From assembly GCA_028023455.1 (NCBI GenBank), contig JAQFVV010000017.1:5180098-5244097 (forward strand): a stretch of DNA of 64,000 bases, read 5' to 3'. Made by a program: the position numbers and the translations under genes. Each line of letters opens with the position of its first letter. Position 1 is the first letter of the stretch. This DNA comes from Epiperipatus broadwayi (taxonomy: Eukaryota > Onychophora > Udeonychophora > Euonychophora > Peripatidae). This document shows positions 55,376-64,000 of the stretch, in pieces. Under the pieces are notes generated by a model. That model saw only the letters and a list, made by a program, of their open reading frames with translations, made no database searches and was not told where the DNA came from.

Positions 55376-55769
55376 CTTTAATAATACATGCAAATAAATT
55401 TTTTCGAATAATATCATAGGTCTATAGTTATCCAAAGTAACCTTATCCTAGTTACGGTCCATTTTTCAATTAAGCTTCCTTACCTTCATCAATTAATTAA
55501 CACTATCAAGTAGTCAATAATTAAATTGTAAAAACGAATATGAAAAACACATGCGTATGAAAGAGATTACGTAAATATATTCACCGACAAACCTAGTCAA
55601 AAAAAACTTGGGATAATATTTCTGTACATATTGCGCATAGGCTTCTTGATTAAGTCCTGTAGACAAATGGGAATTAAAGTTGAACCAAAAAACAAACATA
55701 AATACGATTAATTACACAATTCTCGTGTAGTAAATATGAGATATATGCATCATAATGGTATGTTTTTTA

Positions 55770-56170
55770 ACATTTGGAAATAAAGCCCTTTATATTGATC
55801 AGGGAACTCTGAAATTTTTAGATAATATTCAAAAGAAAGTATGTAGGTACTCCATGCATGTACAGGATGATGAATTGAAGACATTGTTTTAATAAAGGAA
55901 ATTAAAGGCAAATTAAAAATGTTTGGAATCTTACAAAATGAAAACAGATTAATAAAAATAGTGTATAAATGGATTATGCGGAGAGACCATCAAACACACT
56001 GGGCAAGAAAAGTTTATTTTATTTCTACCTATTTTATATAATAAATGAGATAAATATGTAGAGAATATAATATAGGCACATAATAATAATAAATGGAAAA
56101 AATGGAGAGATAAATTGATTTGGTTTAAAAAAAGAATTATGAAAAATGAATATGAATTTTTTTTAAAAAA
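55770..56170 (+). pseudogene. LINE L3-like RT fragment
   Basis: LKFLDNIQKKVCRYSMHVQD at about 55,813 parallels LDYLEKVQREVGRYALDTD of L3 at 25.18 kb, and GKLKMFGILQNENRL follows. Frames shift afterwards. Similar position in the RT thumb, but it belongs to a different copy or sublineage. Confidence 0.55.
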
Positions 56171-56489
56171 AAAAAAAAAAGTCCTTTGGAGTTATATAAA
56201 ATAAAAATGAATATAATTTTCTAAAAAATGTATTTTTTAAAAAAATCTTTTATTTATTTTTGTGAATCAAGTTATGCCATAAAAATATTTTTTTGTAATA
56301 CAATAAATGATCGAGTGAATTTTTAGACTTAATGGCCTTTATGAAATAATGAATACAAAAATAAAAAGTTAAATTATTATGAAGACCGAAAATTTCATTA
56401 GACAATTATTTATTATAATACAATTTTCTTATCAGCTCTCACATACACTTTAATGCAATCTTTTTTTATATAATTCCTTTATTTTGCTT

Positions 56490-56530
56490 AGTTTCGACTG
56501 TCCTGCAGTCTTCATCAAAGCTACATTTAA
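56490..56530 (-). ncRNA. Hammerhead-like stem-loop, solitary
   Basis: Minus strand: TTGATGA, A, GACTG-CAGGA-CAGTC, GAAAC. The five-pair stem is perfect and the extra A before it is shared with PLE-A and family E motifs. No stem I or III partner is visible. It is probably a PLE terminal relic. Confidence 0.35.
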
Positions 56531-56539
56531 ACATATAAT

Positions 56540-57260
56540 CATATACTCATATAACCATTATTTTATATACATATTAATATACATATTTTATATTACCATT
56601 CATAATCATATTTAACTTTAACCCTATAGTTTTGCTTCTCTTATTTCTTACTTATATTTTCTTATTATTTCTTTATTTTATTTTTACTTTCATTTTATTT
56701 ATTTTTTTATTTTATTCTATCTTATTTATCATTCCACATTTATTTTTTAATATATTAATATAATCTTTCCATTTTATTTTTTATATATACTTATTACCTA
56801 ATATCTTTTATTATCTTCTATTATTTTATATATTTTTTCCTTTATTAATAATTCCTATTTTATTTCTATTCTTATCTGTATTTTTATTTTCGTATTCTCA
56901 TTTTTTATTTCCATTTTTTCATTTTACTTACCTCTCTATAAATTTCATTTCTCTCTCTACAACTGTAACTGCATTTTTCAAAAATTTATTAGCCTCTTTT
57001 TCATATTTATATTTATGATTATTATTTTGAATCATTTATAGATATTTCTTTACTACTTCATTTCAATATTTCAACTATTTTTCATAGACAATTTCAAGAG
57101 TATAGCATCTTAATGTACTTATATGTTTATAAAAAGTGGAAAAATAAACATTAACAATATAAATTACATTTGAAATTAAATTAACTTTTTGCTTATCCTT
57201 TACTATATTTTTTTTTACATTATCACTAAAATTATCTAAACTTTATACTATTTATATCAT
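56540..57260. other. Pyrimidine-rich AT tract, no gene
   Basis: Long runs of T with TTTATT and TATTTC words on the plus strand, low complexity, no coding signal. Confidence 0.45.
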
Positions 57261-57264
57261 TTTC

Positions 57265-57500
57265 ATAGAGGCAAAACTCTCCATACAGTAGCGCCACTCA
57301 GTGCAAGCCAGAGTAATCAATGGATGCAGGAAAGTTTGTGCATAAAATCCCTATCTAGTATCTACTCATCCAATATTGCCAGACTAGTTTATAGCGTGTT
57401 GCTTGCAAGGTGGCGCTACTGTATGGAGAATTTTGCCTCTGTGTAAATTTGTGTAAGCATAAAGTACGGTGATCATGTGATGTTTAGTGGTTTAATAACA
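57265..57500. mobile_element. RZ1 copy, right arm reduced to terminus
   Basis: It starts GAGGCAAAACTCTCCATACAG, includes half a decayed minus-strand hammerhead at about 57,365-57,405, then joins GCGCTACTGTATGGAGAATT and the junction CGGTGATCATGTGATG. Confidence 0.6.
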
Positions 57501-57504
57501 AAAC

Positions 57505-59815
57505 CCATAGTAGATATCAAATATGTTACATTGGTCGGATGTATTTTAATATTTTCATGCAATATTATCCTGAAAATATGTGTAATGGTTCATTAAATAG
57601 ATTCAAAAAAATAATAATTTTATGGCTAACTTCGACTAATAATTGAGATAAGTTCAATATTTGATTATAATTGTCAATATTTCAATTGTAATTTTTTATT
57701 TCCATTGTAAAAAGTGTACAAAATTATAACATTAAGTTTCACTTTAAATCAATGGATTAATAAGAGTAAGATAGAATTGATCCTGTTGAATTTGGAACAT
57801 TATATATATATATATTGTATCTGCCCGGATTAGTGCTGTACATCATGGTGTATAAAAAAAATAAAGAATTTCATTTCACTTGATTTATGAATAATGGAGG
57901 TATTGAAATACAAATGTTAACTAGATAACCATGGCAATCTAATATTTTAAAATAATATTATTTATTATTGATATTAGCATGAAATTATAAATTGGTTGTG
58001 ATCAATTTTATGGAAAATATAAATAAGTGAATAGATAAATAAATATAGGAAAATAATTAATTTAATCATAAAAGGATCACTTGAATAAAATCATTATTAC
58101 TAATTATTACATATTTCAATTTTGTTATTACATTCATTAACAACTTATTACAAAATTAAATGTTTCATGTTTCATATATGTTTGTTTATTAATTAGTTTA
58201 TTGGAATATATTATTAAATATACATGTAAAAAATATATATATTCATTAAAAGGTGTTGAAAACGTAATATGAATTCTTTATTTTTGGTTAAAAATGAAAA
58301 TATTGAAATTGTAAAATGAAAATTTTTATTTTTATTTTTACTGTATCCAATATTTACAGTCTTCATTGCATTTATTAATTGGAGGCAAATTTTATTAAAC
58401 AATTCTTATATAAATGAGTGATCATTGAGTTATAGTGAACAGTTGCCTTAACAACATTGATGTCAGCAAAGATATGTTATAAATAGAACTGAAAAGCTGC
58501 AACTCAAGTTCTATAATTTTATCGTTGCTTAGAATGGATGCATTTATATTCGTCTTTAAAAATTTATCAAATTTATTATCTAATGTGATTAATTTCTAAA
58601 ACCACGGGAGGATAAAATCTAATTGCCTCCCCATTGAATTGGGACAATTCGTTGATAAAATTCCTGGGGAAATGGCAAAATGTAATAAAAAAACCTCTGT
58701 TAAAATCTAGGATTTCATCTATTTATTTGTGATGAATACTATTCTCATAATGTGTATATGGATGTCATATTTCTGATCAATGAATTTCACAGGATCAATT
58801 AATTCAACTTCTATGTGATAATAAGCAATCAAAATTTCACTTTCTCAATTTGGAAAAACATTAGCATTTATTATTCAATTGGATGTAACCGAATTTTGTC
58901 AATGAAAGAATTCTCTTTATATATAATTACCAATGAAAAAAGAAAATAAAGCCAGTGATGTGCAGTTTTGCATCGCCCAAGTATCTGTTATTTTAAAAAG
59001 TTGGATATATTTATACACTTAAAAGAAAAATACTGGGATTTAAAAAAAAAAAGTAATTGAATTGAAATCCTTGACTGTTATTATTCATGCATGTCTTCCC
59101 TACTTTAAGAACTGTTTCTATGCATTAGGATCAAAAACAAAGAAACAGGACTACGATGGACCGGTCGATAAAGACTTTTCATTTAGATGGTATAATATCT
59201 ATGTATATATATATTTTTGTTTAAAAAAAAAGTATGTACATTTTGTTCATATTTCATTTTTTAAAATATAGGATTAAATAGTATATATAGGGGTTATTAT
59301 AGGATTCACACAAAGTCAGAGAGATTCATTTTTGTTATTATTATTTAAACTCTTATCTGGTGATATAGGTTAATTTACGACCCGATGTTTTCAAATATTT
59401 AAATTTTTTATATTCAAGATTTAATTCGAGGATATTCATATAAAGGTTTAAATACAATAGATTTTCATGTTGGTTTAATTATTTAGGAATTACCTTAGTG
59501 AATAAATGAAAATCTATTTTATTTGATCACATTTTTTTTCATTCTATATCCTATTTAAAGTCTAGATATTGGGAATCTCTCTTTCAGTTTATATATAGTA
59601 TTATTGTCACGCAACACATTTTTGAGTTTCATACATATATTTATTTATTGTTTGTCATTGATTTTTATAGAATGATAGATTTTCAAATTAATTAGATATA
59701 TTCAAGAGAAATTGCATTTGTATTTTTTTGCTTAATTGGTTACGATTTCAGTCAATTGCATACATCTGTTTATTTTTTTTGTTGTTAATTTTATTGCTAT
59801 CCTTACTAATTCTTG
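57505..59815. other. No recognisable gene
   Basis: AT-rich with short unremarkable open frames. An ATATAT run lies near 57,803. I could not assign any repeat family. Confidence 0.4.
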
Positions 59816-59819
59816 TAAA

Positions 59820-60470
59820 CAAAGGCAAAACTCTCCATACAGTAGTGCCACCCTGTGCCAAACAGAGTAATCAATGGATGCCAGAAGGCTTGTGCATAAA
59901 ATGCCTATCTAGTGTCTACTCATCCAATATCCAATACTGTATGGAGAGTTTTGCCTTTGTTTATAACAATTATGTGCTAGTATAGAGGTGATCATGTGAT
60001 GTTTAGTGCTTTAACACTAATCCTGCCTAATAGGATAGTGCTGGCTATGGTTGTTTAAGAGCCAAAGACACCAAAATGTATGGGAGCTGAATTGAGTTCA
60101 GACCCATATGACTATATAAGCTATTGAGCTTGGATTGAAGATATTAACAATGTTTTCAATTTCATTCTCATAGTTTTGTAGTAAAGTAGAGTTAAAAGAT
60201 GGCTGCTGGAGGCTTGCATTAGATCCTAAGATCTAGGTGCAGTGCTCTCAGATCCAAAGGCTCCTCACTGATGATGGCCACAAGCCAGAAACTAGTCTGG
60301 GGATATTGGATGAGTAGGCACTAGATAGGGATTTTATGCACAAGCCTTCTGGCATCCATTGATTACTCTGTCTAGCACAGGGTGGCATTACTGTATGGAG
60401 AGTTTTGCCTTTGTTTACAACAATTATGTGCTAGTATAAAGAAGGTGATCATGTGATGTTTAGTTTCTTA
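59820..60470. mobile_element. RZ1 element with the best-preserved family hammerhead
   Basis: A compact foldback (59,820-59,955; both termini AAAGGCAAAACTCTCC inverted, no ribozyme) is followed by a full plus-strand unit (59,956-60,420) with the hammerhead at 60,246-60,313 and a second terminus. After it the junction sequence AATTATGTGCTAGTATA recurs, also found at 59,965. The two termini are thus one tandem period (about 465 bp) apart. Confidence 0.75.
60246..60313 (+). ncRNA. Best RZ1 hammerhead ribozyme
   Basis: Outer stem I ATCCAA, spacer, inner CTCCTCA, core CTGATGA, stem II TGGC-CACAA-GCCA (four pairs), GAAA, palindromic stem III ACTAGT, cleavage C, inner TGGGGA, TAT, outer TTGGAT. All conserved core bases are present, and stem I pairs perfectly except one G-T wobble. 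The U-A pair closing stem II is unusual (G-C is the common choice), so activity needs testing. Confidence 0.8.
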
Positions 60471-60559
60471 CTAATTCTTGTTTGTAAAATAATATAGGCG
60501 CTATTGCACCTGACCGCAAAGCTACTTTTTACTTAAAAACAAAATAAAATTATATTACT

Positions 60560-61480
60560 CTGCAAGTGCTTTCAAGAGACATGCTCTCATCTTCATAGCT
60601 CTAAGTGAAGTAATTATATGCAAATTATGCAAAGTTCAAAGATTAATTGCTCCATTTCTTTAAGATTGCGAAGCATGTGTCCTTGCAGTTGATGGCGTTA
60701 CAGGCCTCCTTAACTTTTCTTTTTACATTGTGCCTTTCTTTGCAGACCAGGTTGACATCTTGAGGTTCACACTGGTGTCCTGTTACTTTCTGATGAAGTG
60801 CAAAAATGGAATAACGTAATAGATCTGACTGAGCTTTAATATATGCATATTTGTGTTGTAGTAATGTTTTCTATTGCTGCCTTGGATTCCCCATAAAATG
60901 AGGCTCTACAATTTGCATGAGTGCATGCAATATTATAAATGGCTTGAGGTGTTTGCACCAGTGTTAGTTTATCTTTCATGTTGTTAAGCAATCTGTTAGA
61001 ACTGGGGAGGGTATGAAAAGTTAGTTGAAACTGTCTGTTAAAAATTTCATAAAATTTATTATGTAAATTAGGAATGTATGGCAACAGCAGCCTGTGTGTA
61101 TCCATATTGGGTGTATTGTTGGTTACTTTATTGTTGAAATGTAAGATCCTTCTGTCGATCAGCCTGTGTATGAACCCCATCTTTAGTAAGTCTTCCCTGT
61201 ATAACATTAAATTTGTCTTACTGTCTGCATCTAACTTACACAGCTGTTGATTCCTGTGCAGAAAAGATGTGAGCCCAGCTAATTTATTGCTGGTGGGCAT
61301 AATGGAACTGGGCTGGATATGGCCTCTTACTTCAAATGGCTTCATAAACATTTTGTATGTCAAGTGTGTATGTTCACGCTGAACCAACAAATCTAGATAT
61401 TTTACTTGCTTGTTAAGATCTTCCCATTCCATGTTTAAAGTCAAGATAAATCTAAAACTGATTAAAACCCAATAAATTTG
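60560..61480 (-). pseudogene. PLE-B: RT C-terminus and GIY-YIG-like domain, longest frame 202 codons
   Basis: The open frame 61,444-60,836 starts just inside the RT thumb: VKYLDLLVQREHTHLTYKMF (the family's FLD box). It continues with GLTSFLHRNQQLC and LLLPYIPNLHNKF, then KDKLTLVQTPQAIYNIAC and ASFYGES, in the place of the GIY-YIG core. A frameshift near 60,840 leads into LHQKVTGHQ, VKRKVKEACNA and a stop at about 60,641. The 3' flank holds the stem-loop CTATGAAGATGAGAG ending CTTGAAAGCACTTGCAGAG. The catalytic RT half is missing. It is the least decayed coding piece in the window. Confidence 0.7.
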
Positions 61481-61489
61481 TTTAATTTT

Positions 61490-63295
61490 TTTTTTTTAAG
61501 TGTGCAAGGTAATTTTTGATATTTAATCTTGATCTAAGATCAAACCAATATTGGTGAGATATGGTTATATGCATATATAATTTTTTTTTTCTTTTTATAT
61601 GATTGTTATTATTAAGTTTGATTAGATATAAATTTTATATTTGTCATTACATTGAAATATTTGTTTGTTTATCTAAAATTAATATTGGTAGTATAAATAA
61701 TTTCATTAGTTCATGGTTAATCATTACAGAGCTTATCTTATCCAATTATAGAGACCGTGATAGATTTTATTCTGTCATTAGTCCGAATGATTTGTTTTAA
61801 TTATCGTTAAACTTTGTTGAGGTGGATCATAAATTTTATTAACAATTATAACTTAATATCGATCTTTGGCTGGAATTTCCAGTCATCATTATAAAATACA
61901 TTTTTATAATTGATTGACTGGAGATTTAAGTAGAGGAATAATATCCGTGATTGTAATTCAGTAAATATCCAATAGAAACCTACGATATATTTGATATAAT
62001 GATGTGATTGGGTATCATAAAATGCAAGATTATCTTAATATATAACAAGCAATAATTGCAAATCGATATAACGTAAAGTATGGATAAAATATTAATATTT
62101 TATTAAATTAGATATAAAACTGAGTAATGATTTATTTTATTTAAACATTATAAATATTGTAGGTTTACAGAATGTTCTCAAAATGTTATTATAATTATTT
62201 AGGGACTAGTTTATTTAAATAAAATATCATTAAATGTTAACATAAATTTTCATTACTACAAGTAGTATTAGATTAGTGAAGTATATCAGAACTTAGTTAT
62301 TTATTGTTTTGAATTTGGTTTCATTCAATTATAAATTAAATAGATACTTAGGCATATATCACTGTTACAGACAATGGTATATGATTTCACTGCATCTCGT
62401 AGTAATTATTTTGGGATAGTGAATAGATTGGTTGATATCTGGGGTGTGATCTTGTTTGCTTTCTTTTGTTTTAAATACTATCTGAATAAATTAGGTTTTA
62501 ATAAAGATTGTTATTAGAATTTTACTTTAGTGTAGTAGACAATCTAAATAATTATGTATTGGAAATATTATTGCCTAGTGTGACCAATAACTGAGCTAGA
62601 TAATTTCACGCAGGTCAAAACAGAGTTATTATTTATTGATGCATGTTTTTCTCTGTTATAAATAATATTTAAACCTTAAGGGCATTTCTTCATTAACTTT
62701 TATTTCCATATTGTGTCAGTAATAAGTGGTTGTCTAAAAATCTATAGGGCAATTTCTTTTGTTTTATGACAAATGCTGACCAAACGCAGGTAGACAGATA
62801 GTGGGATCCGAAGATCCATTATTATTGTTACAAAATACCTACCCAATGCTGGCTAATGATAATCATATACAGGTGGTGATGGTTACAAAATGTCACATCA
62901 ACTTTGGAGTTGTTATAAATGGCACTCCACATTTAGGCTAGATTTATTATGAATGATGTCTCAATTCTAAGACATATTAAAGTTTTTATAGTCTCATCCC
63001 GTATTCCAATCAATATTCCATTACAAAATGGCAACCAATGATTGGACCATATTTTATTCAGATTATATTGATCATTTCCTAGTGTCACCATTTTTATCAT
63101 GTTACAATATATATTTGTACTAACAATAAAACTAATAAACTATTATATACAGTCTTTCAATCTGCAGAAGTACTTTTGGTTAATTTCTTAACCCTCCTCA
63201 ACTGCCATTAATTTAAAAAAAAAAAATGGAAGCAAACATCATCAACTCAAATCCCATGAATCCTGAATTTTAATGTTAGCAGCTTGTCAATTAAT
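61490..63295. other. No recognisable gene
   Basis: AT-rich. A small hairpin-like GACTGGAAATTCC/inverse near 61,870-61,920 was noted. No coding or repeat assignment. Confidence 0.4.
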
Positions 63296-63299
63296 TGTT

Positions 63300-63960
63300 T
63301 TCATTTTACTTCTATTTATTAAATTGCTTACATAATTTTTCTTTTATTACGGTTTCTCTCTTCATGAGGAATCTTATTCCTTTCAAGATCAAACAAATTT
63401 ATATTTATATGTCCTTTTGAGAGCTAAGAAAACTGAAGCAATCATTAAATCATCATTATTTTTACTTTTCACATGCTTGTATAACAATTCATGCTCCTTT
63501 AATCTTTTTTCAATATTGCATCTCGATTCACCTATATATGATAACATACATCCACAAAAAATTTGATGTACAATATTACTTTTCTACTTGATAGTTATGA
63601 CATTTTAAGAATTATTCACTAATTTATTAATATTATTTATAACAAAAAATGAAGCATTAAACACATCCTTATATATATTTTTAAAAAATTTCACTTCAGC
63701 ATTTGAAATATATGGAATAGTTATTCATTTTTTACTATCAAACTTCAACTCTTTTAAATCATTATAACTTTTTTTAAATTCACATAAAGTATGTTAATCT
63801 GTTCAATCTTATAACCAACTTCAAGCAGTTCCTTGACAAATATCTCAATATTTTTTTATTTATCACATTGGTAATGACATCATTTTTCATTACGAAACAA
63901 AAAAGATCTAAACTTGCCATCTTATGCATAACTGGAACATGTATGTATGTATATATATGT
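63300..63960 (-). pseudogene. PLE-C relic with GIY-YIG endonuclease core
   Basis: The minus strand reads IVHQIFCGCMLSYIGESRCN, then IEKRLKEHELLYKHVKSKN and VFLALKRTYKY. C-x-x-x-YIGES followed by KRLKEH is the GIY-YIG core with its conserved Arg and His. Upstream, on the minus strand, broken pieces VPYISN-like and NIYKDVFNASF fit the linker between RT and nuclease. The RT itself is not visible and would lie beyond the window. Many stops. Confidence 0.6.
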
Positions 63961-64000
63961 ATAACTAAATAATATGATTAAGATTGTATATATAGTCTAT

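Overview
This is a strongly AT-rich, gene-poor stretch of a eukaryotic genome, almost certainly an invertebrate animal. Evidence for that is the mixture of Penelope-like elements (PLEs), RTE-type and other non-LTR retrotransposons, tRNA-derived SINEs and metazoan-style hammerhead ribozyme repeats. The species cannot be named from the sequence. There are no operons, rRNA genes, canonical tRNA genes or CRISPR arrays. No full-length host gene could be recognised. Only a few short candidate exons stand out: two paralogous lysine/asparagine-rich exons on the minus strand near 29.3-31.8 kb, and one at 50.05-50.24 kb.

Nearly everything identifiable is repetitive. (1) Several families of dispersed repeats carry type I hammerhead ribozymes (HHR), called here RZ1, RZ2 and RZ3. 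RZ3 is a tandem array of three ~360-bp units at 10.54-11.52 kb, with further copies at 1.7 and 16.4 kb. RZ1 has about 17 ribozyme copies, arranged as 441-bp direct tandems (40.7-41.5 kb) and as foldback palindromes with a ribozyme on each arm (for example 7.4-7.86 kb). RZ2 is a relative of RZ1 (15.9, 26.95, 30.7 and 55.3 kb). Conserved cores, paired stem I segments on both sides of an internal loop, and compensatory changes between copies make these the most interesting content of the window. They resemble the circular-RNA retrozymes described in animals. (2) At least four PLE lineages are present. PLE-A has a 3.8-kb compound element at 33.3-37.1 kb with a broken reverse transcriptase and GIY-YIG endonuclease, plus several truncated or foldback copies. 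PLE-B lies at 60.6-61.5 and 9.1-9.5 kb, PLE-D at 50.3-51.35 kb and PLE-C at 63.3-64 kb. All are decayed. (3) Five kinds of LINE fragment occur: RTE-type (3.3, 19.3, 19.6, 37.5 and 37.8-38.8 kb), and four others at 21.2-22.5, 24.9-26.2 (also 0-0.4 and 55.8), 45.6-46.2 (also 11.6) and 39.2-40.5 kb. (4) tRNA-derived repeats include a SINE with perfect 15-bp target-site duplications (20.2 kb) and a seven-unit tandem array of tRNA-Pro-like sequences (4.85-5.82 kb). (5) Several foldback or TIR elements of DNA-transposon or unknown type are also present.

Layout: 0-6.4 kb LINE, TIR element and tRNA-like array; 7.4-16.8 kb dense in ribozyme repeats; 17.3-20.8 kb PLE, RTE and family F; 21-27.6 kb LINEs, RZ1, RZ2 and PLE-A ends; 28-33 kb mostly unannotated, with candidate exons; 33.3-40.5 kb the PLE-A compound, RTE and a LINE; 40.7-49.3 kb RZ1 and PLE-A palindromes; 50-52 kb PLE palindromes; 52-60 kb mostly featureless; 59.8-64 kb RZ1, PLE-B and PLE-C. 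PLE reverse transcriptases are a plausible, unproven source of mobility for the ribozyme repeats. All calls rest on reading the sequence; no database or structure search was run.
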